A stretch of 19,381 nt of DNA from 2-01-FULL-41-26 sp964587505 (GTDB taxonomy: Bacteria > Patescibacteriota > Minisyncoccia > 2-02-FULL-40-12 > GWA2-44-9), in contig CAZPLD010000011.1 in the NCBI GenBank assembly GCA_964587505.1, positions 1-19,381 on the forward strand, given 5' to 3'. A program made the translations under genes and the position numbers. Positions 8,159-15,036 of the stretch are shown here, one piece after another. Under the pieces are notes generated by a model. That model ran no database searches, was not told the origin of the DNA, and was given only the letters and a program-made list of their open reading frames with translations. Each line of letters opens with the position of its first letter. Position 1 is the first letter of the stretch.

Positions 8159-8395
8159 ACTATTAGGGTTAGTTTGAAGCTATTACAAGGACCTTTGTAA
8201 TCTGTAGGCAATTGGGTCGGAGTATTTTAATACACAGATCCAATCGGGATACTATCTAGTTTGGATAGTTTGGTTTCGACTGGGCTACTCCTCGGAATTA
8301 TCCTGCCCCGCGTTTTGTAAATTCGGGCATTTGCCTACAGATTACAAAGGTCCTTTCTTGCCCTCCGAAGCTTTAGTGAAGGAGGGTTTGTTTTT
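8159..8395 (+). ncRNA. Candidate structured RNA (6S-like layout)
   Basis: The sequence shows a promoter (8124-8152), a perfect 25-bp inverted repeat (8187-8211 with 8331-8355), and an intrinsic terminator (8361-8395), all on the + strand with no open frame. Inside the long helix the RNA can form a rod: CGGAGTA (8218-8224) with TACTCC plus CG, CCAaTCG with CGAcTGG, and an apical CTATC/GATAG hairpin (about 8252-8268). The 3' side of the large internal bubble holds a second hairpin, TGCCC/GGGCA (about 8304-8329). A long terminal helix, a wide central bubble with a small hairpin on its 3' strand, and an apical arm is the general layout of 6S RNA, the regulator of housekeeping RNA polymerase. That identity is inference from shape; no conserved 6S sequence is claimed. 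It does not resemble tmRNA, RNase P RNA or SRP RNA. Confidence 0.55.
8361..8395 (+). terminator. Intrinsic terminator of the candidate RNA
   Basis: CCCTCC (8361-8366) pairs with GGAGGG (8381-8386) around a 14-base loop and is followed by TTTGTTTTT on the + strand. There is no T run on the - strand, so it serves the + strand RNA rather than pilB, whose stop codon (8394-8396) overlaps the T tract. Confidence 0.7.
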
Positions 8396-10058
8396 AACCA
8401 AGAATTCTCTCTACTTCTTCAACCGACGTAATTCCGCTCAATAATTTCAAATAAGCGTCCTGCAGCATGGTCACCATGCCTTCTTTTTCGGCTAGTTCTT
8501 GAACGTCAGAAATGGCAGGAGATTTTAATATAAGCTTTTCCATTTCTTTGCTTATTACGAATGCTTCGTAAACTCCAATTCTCCCCTTATATTTCAATTC
8601 GTTGCACTCTTTACAGCCCTTGCCGGGGAAATAGATCTTTAGAGATGAGTCCAGTTTCGGGAGTTTAAAACGATCTTTAATCGGCAAAAGGGTCTTTTGT
8701 ATTTTCTCCAATATTTCCGAATCAATTTTATCTTTTATCTTACAGCTGGGGCAGAGTTTCCTTACTAATCGCTGAGCCATGGCCATGTTAATGGCCGGAG
8801 CAATGATTTGGGGTTTGATATCCAAGTCAATAAGACGGGGGATAGTACCAGCTGCATCATTAGTATGGATAGTAGACAGAACCAGATGTCCGGTCAGAGC
8901 TGCTTGGAGGGCAATATCGGCGGTTTCTTCGTCCCTTATCTCTCCCACAAGAATTATGTCCGGATCCTGTCTGACGATTGCCCTTAAGCCGTTGGCAAAA
9001 CTATAGCCCTTTTTAGTATCAACTTGTGTTTGGGAAATACCCTTGATGTGGTATTCAATAGGGTCTTCAATAGTGATGATTTTTGTTCCCGAAGAGTTCA
9101 AATACTGCACGAAAGCATACAAGCTAGTCGTCTTACCGGAACCGGTGGGACCAGTAGTAAGAATAGCGCCGGTAGCCCGATCCAACTGTTTCCTCACTAT
9201 TTTCAAAAGGTCCTCCCTCATTCCCAGGTCTTCCAGTTTTGTTTTAATAGTTCGGGGATCCAATAAACGCATTACGATAGTTTCTCCGAACTCGCTGGGG
9301 AGAACAGAAACCCTGACTTCGATGTCGACAGCCTTTTGCCTAATAGTAAATCTGCCGTCCTGCGGCGAACTATGGATGTTCAGCTTTAGTTTAGATAGTA
9401 CTTTGATGCGGTTGAGGATCTTTTCGTAAGAATTTTTGTCCAGAAGGGTGACGTCATTTAAAACACCGTCGAATCTGTAACGAAGCCGGGTTTTTTCTGC
9501 TTCGGGTTCAAAGTGAATATCGGAAGCACCTATCTTAAGCGCTCCGGCAATCAGGGTCTCAAGCATGCTGGTGGCTGAAATTTTGGTGACCTTATTCTTT
9601 AAATCCCCGATGTTTTTTATCTCATCCTGTATTTTGTTAATTTCTTCTTCTTTTATTTCAATTGCTCCCACCTCAAAAATCTCCTGTGATTGGGCGAATT
9701 TATATCGGCCTAAAATGTTTTCAAGGACGGATGGCGAGGTGACAATGGGGTTAATAACAAACCCCTTGGTTTTGAGGGTTTCCAAGGTTTTTTGGGTATT
9801 AGAATTTTCGGGGTCGGTAACGGCCACTGTAAGTTTATTCCCTGATTTGTAGATTATGGCTAAATTTGAGGAACGGGCTGTGTTCTCGTCAATTATGGTC
9901 AGGGCATCATTATCTATGGGAGCCGACTTTAAATCCGAAAAGGGAAGGTTAAACTTTTTAGCCAAAGCCGCAGAATCCTCCTCGGTTCTTTTGAGCTGAA
10001 TTTCAGACAATTTCTTTTCTAACGCCTCTTCTTTTTTGTCTTGGGTTGATGTTGACAT
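8394..10058 (-). CDS. pilB: Type IV pilus assembly ATPase PilB (GspE family)
   Basis: This hexameric cytoplasmic ATPase powers extension of type IV pili or related secretion filaments. The 554-residue protein has an N-terminal MshEN-type domain (about 20-150), then the GspE/PilB core with the RYRFDGV region (about 192-198), Walker A GPTGSGKTTS (about 302-311), the Asp box TIEDPIEYHIKGISQTQV (about 335-352), Walker B ILVGEIRDEETA (about 364-375) and a His box around LVLSTIHTNDA (about 386-396). A zinc-binding four-cysteine module, CPSC (about 433-436) and CKEC (about 481-484), is typical of PilB/GspE rather than the retraction ATPase PilT. No pilin, PilC or PilM gene is adjacent, so the rest of the system must be elsewhere. 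It could equally be called GspE; pilus function is the usual assignment in Patescibacteria. Confidence 0.93.
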   Translation of the reverse strand: MSTSTQDKKEEALEKKLSEIQLKRTEEDSAALAKKFNLPFSDLKSAPIDNDALTIIDENTARSSNLAIIYKSGNKLTVAVTDPENSNTQKTLETLKTKGFVINPIVTSPSVLENILGRYKFAQSQEIFEVGAIEIKEEEINKIQDEIKNIGDLKNKVTKISATSMLETLIAGALKIGASDIHFEPEAEKTRLRYRFDGVLNDVTLLDKNSYEKILNRIKVLSKLKLNIHSSPQDGRFTIRQKAVDIEVRVSVLPSEFGETIVMRLLDPRTIKTKLEDLGMREDLLKIVRKQLDRATGAILTTGPTGSGKTTSLYAFVQYLNSSGTKIITIEDPIEYHIKGISQTQVDTKKGYSFANGLRAIVRQDPDIILVGEIRDEETADIALQAALTGHLVLSTIHTNDAAGTIPRLIDLDIKPQIIAPAINMAMAQRLVRKLCPSCKIKDKIDSEILEKIQKTLLPIKDRFKLPKLDSSLKIYFPGKGCKECNELKYKGRIGVYEAFVISKEMEKLILKSPAISDVQELAEKEGMVTMLQDAYLKLLSGITSVEEVERILG

Positions 10059-10434
10059 GTCTTTATCTTAACATTTCAGGTCTTTCGGTTTATGAACAAC
10101 TTCTTGTGCCAACATAGCGAACCCAACCTTTTTGTAAAGGAAATTCTGTGGACATCGCTTCGCCCAGCACCTTATTTCAGCCCGTTTCGCCAATTCCAGC
10201 GATTGGCTCCACTTGTCCTCACGACGGTGGGTCCAGCCTGCCGTATCATGCTTTGTATTTAGCATAGCTTAGCTCATCTGACGGAAAGCCTAAACCTTGA
10301 ATAGCTTATCTTACGAACTACGGCGTGGACACCAAGCCCGCCTGTTCGGACGGGCTTCAATAAGATACCGGGCTGCGCTTTGATAATATAATTTGTCGTG
10401 GACGCTGAGGCTTTTTAATGATTAAATTAGTGGT
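10059..10434. other. 376-base intergenic region, no convincing gene
   Basis: The spacer separates divergent pilB and the CYTH gene. A 65-codon - strand frame (10068-10265) is Cys-, Trp- and Arg-rich, has no ribosome site and matches no family I know, so I do not call it. A GC-rich hairpin, AAGCCCG/CGGGCTT (10334-10340 and 10351-10357), lacks a T tract on either strand and resembles a REP-type palindrome more than a terminator. A possible extended -10 for the CYTH gene (TGATAATAT, 10381-10389, overlapping TATAAT at 10387-10392) has no good -35. The GC-richer composition than neighbouring spacers hints at a structured RNA or degraded element, but nothing definite is visible. Confidence 0.4.
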
Positions 10435-11031
10435 ATGGAAGTTGAACTTGAAGCAAAATTTCTTGATGTGGATAAGGATGATCTCAGAAAGAAATTAAAA
10501 GATATAGGGGCTAAACTTGTTTATTCGGAGCGTTTAATGAAACGCAACGTTTTTGATTATCCAGATGAACAGCTTGAAAAAGAAGGTGCCTGGATTCGTG
10601 TTAGAGATGAAGGCGACAATAAAATCACACTTAGCTACAAAAGATTAGTGGATAGAACCTTACAGGGTACAAAAGAAATAACTTTGGGTGTAAGTAGTTT
10701 TGACATAATGACCAGCTTCCTCTTGGCTATAGGACTAAAACAAGATGCTTATCAGGAGACTAAACGCGAGAAGTGGGAACTGGATGGTTCAGAAATAACT
10801 ATTGATACTTGGCCGTGGATACCAACTTTTGTTGAAATTGAGTCGCCGACAGAAGAAAAGTTAATGAAGATGGCTAAAGATTTAGGATTTGATTGGTCAG
10901 CAGCAATGCATGGGAGCGTAGAGACTGCTTATCAAAAGTATTACAAGGTCACAGAACAAGAGGTTGATAGTTGGGAATCAATAACTTTTATTCCTGTGCC
11001 AGATTGGTTGGAAGTCAAAAAAAGAAATTAA
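10435..11031 (+). CDS. CYTH-domain protein (CyaB / triphosphatase-like)
   Basis: CYTH proteins bind triphosphorylated substrates and divalent metals inside an eight-stranded tunnel; members include class IV adenylate cyclase and thiamine or inorganic triphosphatases. The 198-residue product carries the N-terminal signature ExExK as ELEAK (residues 4-8, in MEVELEAKF), then RVRDEG (about 55-60), ITLSYKR (about 64-70), a KEITLGV strand, TKREKWEL (about 109-116), ITIDTWPWIPTFVEIE (about 121-136) with the conserved VEIE, and a C-terminal helical extension. It is close to the bacterial CyaB/ThTPase-like group often called class IV adenylate cyclase. Substrate cannot be decided from sequence; triphosphatase activity is at least as likely as cyclase. 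The ATG at 10435 gives the signature in place, though no strong ribosome site precedes it. Confidence 0.85.
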   Translation: MEVELEAKFLDVDKDDLRKKLKDIGAKLVYSERLMKRNVFDYPDEQLEKEGAWIRVRDEGDNKITLSYKRLVDRTLQGTKEITLGVSSFDIMTSFLLAIGLKQDAYQETKREKWELDGSEITIDTWPWIPTFVEIESPTEEKLMKMAKDLGFDWSAAMHGSVETAYQKYYKVTEQEVDSWESITFIPVPDWLEVKKRN

Positions 11032-11063
11032 AAATTGTGTGAGCTGTTGAAATAAGGTGCCCG

Positions 11064-11092
11064 TTGACTTTATTTTGGGAATCTGATAATAT
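11064..11092 (+). promoter_or_regulatory. nusA-tig promoter
   Basis: TTGACT (11064-11069) and TAATAT (11087-11092) are 17 bp apart, and TGA directly before the -10 makes it an extended -10. Transcription would start near 11099 and produce a leader of about 224 bases before the nusA ATG, long enough to hold the folded elements described at 11112-11267. Confidence 0.65.
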
Positions 11093-11182
11093 GGCTATAT
11101 AAAGATTGATTACTACTGATGTCCGCCGATGGCGGTCATTTGTTTAATAAATCACAGAATTAACTAAACGCAGTGCGTTTGG

Positions 11183-11267
11183 CCAAGATTGAGGCAAAAG
11201 CGAGGACCGAACTGAGACATAGTAAACTATGACGAAGGAGGACCAGAGCTTTTAACGAAAATATTGG
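11183..11267 (+). ncRNA. Concentric hairpin RNA in the nusA leader
   Basis: Three nested helices share one centre: CCAAgATT (11183-11190) with AATaTTGG (11260-11267), AAAAGC (11196-11201) with GCTTTT (11248-11253), and CATAG with CTATG (11218-11222 and 11227-11231). Between the inner two, the same heptamer GAGGACC occurs once on each side (11202-11208 and 11238-11244), making a near-symmetric purine-rich internal loop. Two smaller hairpins precede it: CCGCC/GGCGG near 11122-11134, followed by a T-rich stretch, and AAACGC/GCGTTT near 11166-11180. The element lies between the nusA promoter and start codon, so a cis-acting leader (for example NusA feedback) is a reasonable inference. I do not recognise it as a known riboswitch class. 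Confidence 0.5.
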
Positions 11268-11322
11268 ACAAACCCGAAGGGCCCGTGCCGCTTAAGTAAT
11301 TAAGAGGAGGGCGAACAAGTTT

Positions 11323-12555
11323 ATGGATACAAAACAATTCGTGTCGGCTATAAAGCAAATATCCGAAGAAAAAGGCATACCGGAGGCAAGTGTTATTGAA
11401 ACAATAGAAGCGGCGATCGCGGCTGCCTATAAGAGGGATTACGGCAAAAAGGGCCAGATAATCAAAGCTAAGCTTGATACCGAAAGCGGGGATCTTGTCA
11501 TGACCCAGCTCCACTATGTCGTTGAAGGCGTTGACGAAGAAGGTTATTTGACCGGAACTTTACCGACCAAAGTTATGGAAGAAAAGCCCGACCCCCAAGA
11601 CTATGAATCCAGGTCAAGAAGGAATGAATACAAAGAAGCGGAAACTTCCGGAGAAAACGACATAATAAAAATAAAATATAACCCCGAGAAACATATTCTA
11701 CTCGAAGAAGCTAAAAAGAAAAGAAAGAAAGTTAAGATTGGAGATGAACTTGTTACCAAACTTGAAACACATACCGATTTCGGACGTATTGCTGCGCAGA
11801 CAGCGAAACAGGTTATTATCCAGCGTTTAAGAGAAGCGGAGAGAGAAGCCATATTCTCGGAATTCAAAGGACGGGAAGGAGAAATAATCAGCGGTGTCGT
11901 CCAAAGGAAGGAAGGCCAGTTAGTTTTTATTGATCTTGGCAAAACAAATGGCTTGTTAACTCCAGCCGAACAAATGCCTACTGATAGCTATAGGATAAGC
12001 CAAAGATTTAGATTTATGATATTGAAAGTCGAGGAAACTCCTCGCGGACCCGTGGTTCTTCTTTCACGTTCTCATCCCAAGCTTGTGCTGGGTTTATTCA
12101 AGGTTGAGGTTCCCGAAATAGAAAGCGGTTCCGTAGAAGTTAAGGCCATTGCCAGAGAAGCCGGTTCCAGAACCAAGATTGCCGTTATGTCCAAAGAAGA
12201 AGGGGTAGACCCCATCGGTTCGTTAGTCGGCCAGAAAGGAGTTCGCGTCCAGACCGTGATAAATGAATTGTCCGGGGAAAAAATCGATATTATTTTATGG
12301 AGCGATAAGGCAAAAGCTTTCATATCCAATTCTTTTTCTCCTGCTAAAGTTTTGGACGTTGTAATTATTGATGAATCCAGAAGGCATGCTTTGGTTGAGG
12401 TTTCGGACGATCAGTTCTCTCTTGCCATAGGAAAGAAGGGGCAAAATGTCCGTTTAGCAGCCAAACTTACAGGTTGGAAAATAGACGTCCGTTCGCCAAG
12501 GGAAGATCTAAGCCACAAAGAAGTTGAGGAACAAGAAAATGAACCACACCCTTAA
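11323..12555 (+). CDS. nusA: Transcription termination/antitermination factor NusA
   Basis: NusA binds RNA polymerase and nascent RNA to control pausing, termination and antitermination. The 410-residue protein has the N-terminal polymerase-binding domain (about 1-180), an S1 RNA-binding domain (about 185-250) starting EGEIISGVVQ, a first KH domain with DPIGSLVGQKGVRVQ (about 303-317) and a second with FSLAIGKKGQNVRLAA (about 365-380). The N-terminal domain carries roughly 50 extra residues compared with E. coli NusA, a charged segment around EEKPDPQDYESRSRRNEYKE before KQVIIQRLREAERE. There are no C-terminal acidic repeats. The start has GAGGAGG 12 bases ahead, a strong but long-spaced ribosome site. 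The 3' end overlaps tig by 17 bases; infB and rimP, the usual neighbours, are absent. Confidence 0.96.
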   Translation: MDTKQFVSAIKQISEEKGIPEASVIETIEAAIAAAYKRDYGKKGQIIKAKLDTESGDLVMTQLHYVVEGVDEEGYLTGTLPTKVMEEKPDPQDYESRSRRNEYKEAETSGENDIIKIKYNPEKHILLEEAKKKRKKVKIGDELVTKLETHTDFGRIAAQTAKQVIIQRLREAEREAIFSEFKGREGEIISGVVQRKEGQLVFIDLGKTNGLLTPAEQMPTDSYRISQRFRFMILKVEETPRGPVVLLSRSHPKLVLGLFKVEVPEIESGSVEVKAIAREAGSRTKIAVMSKEEGVDPIGSLVGQKGVRVQTVINELSGEKIDIILWSDKAKAFISNSFSPAKVLDVVIIDESRRHALVEVSDDQFSLAIGKKGQNVRLAAKLTGWKIDVRSPREDLSHKEVEEQENEPHP

Positions 12556-13819
12556 AAAAATTGACAAAAATCAGACGGAATTGACCGTTGAACTGGCTCG
12601 TGAGGACCTCAAGGCGTATATAGACAGGACCGAATCCGAACTTGGTAAAGACCTGCAATTGGACGGGTTCAGAAAAGGAAAAGTACCCAAGGATCTCTTA
12701 AAAAAAAGTCTTGACGCAAAACAAGTTCTTGAATTTGCGCTGGACTTGGCCATGAAAGATAGCTTGGCCCAAACGATAGAGAAGGAGAAGTTGGATGTTC
12801 TGAACGTTTCCAAGCTTGAGATAAAAGAAAACACCTCGGATAAGCTTGTATACAAAGTCATTCTTACTTTTTTCCCGGAAATTAAGGTCCAGGACTTTTC
12901 TAAATTCAAAGTGGCCAGACGAGATGTTAAGGTGGAGCAGGAAGATATAGACGGAACCCTTGAAACAATAAAAGCATCAAGAAGCATCTTGCACGATAAG
13001 GAGGGGACGGTTGAAAATGGCGACAGAGTGGAGGTTGATTTTGAAGTTAGGCATAACGGACAAGTGCTGGAAGGCGGAATAAGTAAAAATCATCCCCTGA
13101 TAATCGGAGGCAAGAATTTTATACCTGGTTTTGAAGATAATCTGTTGGGGATGAAAAAAGACGAAGAAAAGACATTCTCATTGATTGCCCCCAAAGACTA
13201 TTATGTTAAAAAGATTGCCGGGCAAAAACTCGACTTTAATGTAAAAATTAATAATGTTAAATCCGTAGAACTGCCCAAAGTTGACGACGAATTTGTTAAG
13301 AGCTTGGGTAACTTTGAAAATTTAGACCAGCTGACGGACAGTATCAAGGGCGGCATAACGGAGGAGAAAAAACTTAAGGAAAAACAAAGAGTCCGTTTGG
13401 AAATAATTAATCACATTGTAAAAAATTCAAGCATCACGATACCGGAAATTCTTATAAATCAGCAGCTAGATTCCATGATGGGCAATCTCGACAGAGACCT
13501 GCATGCTAATGGGATGGAGCTTGGCTTATATCTGGCGCAAATGGGCAAGACACAGGACGATTTGAGAAGCCAGTGGCGTGGTGAAGCGGAAAAACAGGTA
13601 AAAACAGTCATGGTCCTGCACAAGATAGCTAAAGACAATAACATCTCCGCTTCACACGAAGAGGTAGATGAAACCTTAAGTGCTACTGTCCAGTCTATGT
13701 TAATGAAAGGGGAAGCGGACAAGACGAATCTGGATGTGGACCGTCTCCGCGACAACATTACCAGCCGTATCACGAATGAGAAGGTTCTCGATTTCCTAGA
13801 GAAGACATGCTCTGCTTAG
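12539..13819 (+). CDS. tig: Trigger factor (ribosome-associated chaperone)
   Basis: Trigger factor docks at the ribosomal exit tunnel and shelters nascent chains. From the ATG at 12539 the product is 426 residues: ribosome-binding domain (about 1-112) containing the signature GFRKGKVPKDLL (about 42-53), an FKBP-type peptidyl-prolyl isomerase domain (about 155-240) with NGDRVEVDFEVRHNGQVLEGG and IPGFEDNLLGMKKDEEK, and a long helical C-terminal domain. GAGGA ends 8 bases before this ATG, inside nusA, so I prefer it to the upstream in-frame TTG at 12524. The 17-base overlap with nusA implies translational coupling. A strong hairpin follows the stop. Pairing of tig with nusA rather than clpP/clpX is unusual among well-studied bacteria. 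Confidence 0.95.
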   Translation: MNHTLKKIDKNQTELTVELAREDLKAYIDRTESELGKDLQLDGFRKGKVPKDLLKKSLDAKQVLEFALDLAMKDSLAQTIEKEKLDVLNVSKLEIKENTSDKLVYKVILTFFPEIKVQDFSKFKVARRDVKVEQEDIDGTLETIKASRSILHDKEGTVENGDRVEVDFEVRHNGQVLEGGISKNHPLIIGGKNFIPGFEDNLLGMKKDEEKTFSLIAPKDYYVKKIAGQKLDFNVKINNVKSVELPKVDDEFVKSLGNFENLDQLTDSIKGGITEEKKLKEKQRVRLEIINHIVKNSSITIPEILINQQLDSMMGNLDRDLHANGMELGLYLAQMGKTQDDLRSQWRGEAEKQVKTVMVLHKIAKDNNISASHEEVDETLSATVQSMLMKGEADKTNLDVDRLRDNITSRITNEKVLDFLEKTCSA

Positions 13820-13820
13820 T

Positions 13821-13866
13821 TGGTTAAAACATAAAAGCCCCGTAAAGGGCTTTTATGTTTTAACCA
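13821..13866. terminator. Terminator-like hairpin after tig
   Basis: A perfect 20-bp inverted repeat (13821-13840 with 13847-13866) encloses a 6-base loop, starting two bases after the tig stop. The GC core GCCC/GGGC sits at the top, flanked by an A-rich arm and a T-rich arm, so the TTTTATGTTTT stretch is within the stem rather than after it. It probably ends nusA-tig transcription and could also act on the other strand. Confidence 0.8.
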
Positions 13867-13882
13867 AAGGTTCGATATCCTC

Positions 13883-14026
13883 TTGCGGCGGATAATCTCT
13901 TTATTATAATAAAGAAGTAAGGGTTACCCCGAGGGGTAACTTTTAGTGCCGTAAGGGAAACGTGACCTTCAGTAGCTATATTTATATTATATACTATTAT
14001 TATAGTATTGTCAAGTGAAGTTAAAA
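13883..14026 (+). promoter_or_regulatory. Promoter and structured leader of the DoxX-like gene
   Basis: TTGCGG (13883-13888) and TATAAT (13905-13910) are 16 bp apart; the -10 lies in a perfect 16-bp palindrome (CTTTATTA/TAATAAAG, about 13899-13914). A transcript starting near 13917 would begin with a strong hairpin, GTTACCCC/GGGGTAAC (13923-13930 and 13933-13940), followed by TTTT, which looks like an early terminator or attenuator. A second hairpin, ATACTAT/ATAGTAT (13991-14008), lies just before the gene. No known riboswitch is recognised in the leader of about 110 bases. Confidence 0.4.
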
Positions 14027-14404
14027 ATGTTCCAATCGCTTAGGTACTCTAATTTGGTTCTCCGCCTCAGTCTGGCAATCGTATTTTTTTGGTTTGGCAT
14101 AGACAAATTTTTCCACCCCGCCTATTGGGTCAATGCATGGGTTCCTCAATCAGTATCTTTGTTTGCGGCAAGTTTTAATATCCGGCCGACAGACATCATT
14201 TACATATCGGGCGTCTTCGAGGTTCTTGTCGGAACCAGTCTGGTAACAAATATTTTTATTGCCTTTTTTTCCTCGGCTGCGTTGTTGTATATGGGCAGTA
14301 TCATGTTCTTCAATGGTTTCAGTGAAGTTCTCGTAAGAGACATAGGATTGATGGGAGCATTTCTATCCTTAATTTTTTGGCCCCGGCCGAGATTGCGTCA
14401 GTAG
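14027..14404 (+). CDS. DoxX-like small membrane protein
   Basis: The product is a hydrophobic protein of about 125 residues with four predicted membrane segments: LVLRLSLAIVFFWFGIDKFF near the start, a second around the ISGVFEVLVGTSLV region, a third around IFIAFFSSAALLYMGSI and a last around LMGAFLSLIFWP. The LRLSLAIVFFWFGIDKFF segment with its FG(I/L)xKF pattern and the four-helix layout are typical of DoxX/DoxD-like proteins, often linked to quinone or sulfur redox chemistry, though most family members have no proven role. I take ATG 14027 as the start because GTGAAG lies just upstream; an in-frame GTG at 14015 would add four residues. A cysteine desulfurase remnant follows about 55 bases downstream, on the same strand. 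Confidence 0.7.
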   Translation: MFQSLRYSNLVLRLSLAIVFFWFGIDKFFHPAYWVNAWVPQSVSLFAASFNIRPTDIIYISGVFEVLVGTSLVTNIFIAFFSSAALLYMGSIMFFNGFSEVLVRDIGLMGAFLSLIFWPRPRLRQ

Positions 14405-14458
14405 AAAAAACACACAAACCATGCTAATATTTATCAACGGCCATGAGGCTGTTTTTAT

Positions 14459-14822
14459 ATGAGAAATATTTATTTAGACAATGCCGCCGCAGCTCCCGTA
14501 GATCCGCTGGTTCAGAAAGAGGTAAGTAGGGGAATGAAAATATCCGGCAACTCTTCTTCTTTTAATAATGCCGGGCCTGGATAACGAGAACTTGCTTTTA
14601 GAATTAGATAAATACGGTATTTCTGCAGGAAGCGGTTCGGCTTGTACATCCCGTTCCGTTGAACCGTCCCATGTTCTTAAAGCAATTGGTGTAGACAAAA
14701 AATGCTTATCGGGGGCTTTGAGGTTTTCAATGGGAAAACAAACAACCAAAAAAGACTTAGATTATGTACTCAAAGTTTTACCTAAAATTATTTCAGACTT
14801 GAAAAAGAGATATAGAAAATAA
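14459..14822 (+). pseudogene. Cysteine desulfurase remnant (NifS/IscS family), middle deleted
   Basis: Two pieces of one enzyme are fused out of frame. The first (14459-14584) reads MRNIYLDNAAAAPVDPLVQK and reaches SGNSSSFNNAG, the start of a PLP-dependent cysteine desulfurase up to its GNPSS-like segment, then hits a stop. The second, in another frame from about 14568 to 14822, reads PGLDNENLLLELDKYGISAG followed by SGSACTSRSVEPSHVLKAIG, the C-terminal domain with the catalytic cysteine loop. Intact enzymes are about 380-400 residues; some 260 residues, including the PLP-binding lysine and cofactor-binding core, are missing. The join lies at GCCGGGC near 14570-14576, where both halves read plausibly, suggesting deletion by short homology, or a misassembly. 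Neither piece could be an active desulfurase alone. The C-terminal piece could still be translated from ATG 14568 (84 residues). Confidence 0.85.
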
Positions 14823-14851
14823 TTGAAAAAGTCATCTTTTTTTGATATACT
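14823..14851 (+). promoter_or_regulatory. tRNA-Arg/tRNA-Lys promoter
   Basis: TTGAAA (14823-14828), a 17-bp spacer and TATACT (14846-14851) preceded by TGA (extended -10) begin right after the desulfurase remnant stop codon. Transcription would start near 14858, seven bases before tRNA-Arg. Confidence 0.7.
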
Positions 14852-14864
14852 GACCTAAGTTTTG

Positions 14865-14936
14865 GTCCCCGTAGCTTAACGGATAAAGCAGCAGCCTTCG
14901 AAGCTGTTGATGGGGGTTCGATTCCCTCCGGGGACA
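14865..14936 (+). tRNA. tRNA-Arg (anticodon UCG)
   Basis: A full cloverleaf is visible: acceptor GTCCCCG/CGGGGAC, D arm GCTT/AAGC, anticodon stem GCAGC/GCTGT around loop CTTCGAA, T arm GGGGG TTCGATT CCCTC, discriminator A. Anticodon UCG reads CGA and related CGN codons. CCA is not encoded. It lies 23 bases upstream of tRNA-Lys and shares its promoter and terminator. Confidence 0.95.
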
Positions 14937-14959
14937 CAAGGTAAAAAACAAAAAAACAT

Positions 14960-15032
14960 GCGCCCGTAGCTCAGTTGGTAGAGCTGCTCCCTCTTAAGGA
15001 GAAGGTCGTTGGTTCGACTCCAACCGGGCGCA
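14960..15032 (+). tRNA. tRNA-Lys (anticodon CUU)
   Basis: The cloverleaf has acceptor GCGCCCG/CGGGCGC, D arm GCTC/GAGC, anticodon stem GCTCC/GGAGA around loop CTCTTAA, and a T loop TTCGACT. The outer anticodon-stem pair G27/A43 is a mismatch. Anticodon CUU reads AAG only, so a second tRNA-Lys(UUU) must exist elsewhere. CCA is not encoded. A terminator follows five bases later. Confidence 0.94.
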
Positions 15033-15036
15033 CAGA

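Noticed and set aside
8159..8395. Candidate RNA as tmRNA, RNase P RNA or SRP RNA
   Set aside because: No tRNA-like ends or tag frame, no conserved RNase P core sequences, and no GGAAGCAGCC SRP loop could be found on either strand.
10068..10265. 65-residue frame on the - strand upstream of pilB
   Set aside because: Unusual Cys/Trp/Arg-rich composition, no ribosome site, no family resemblance; more likely non-coding DNA.
10167..11060. Inverted 13-base match (TGAAATAAGGTGC) flanking the CYTH gene
   Set aside because: Several 13-base matches are expected by chance in a window this size, and the flanks show no longer repeat or element.
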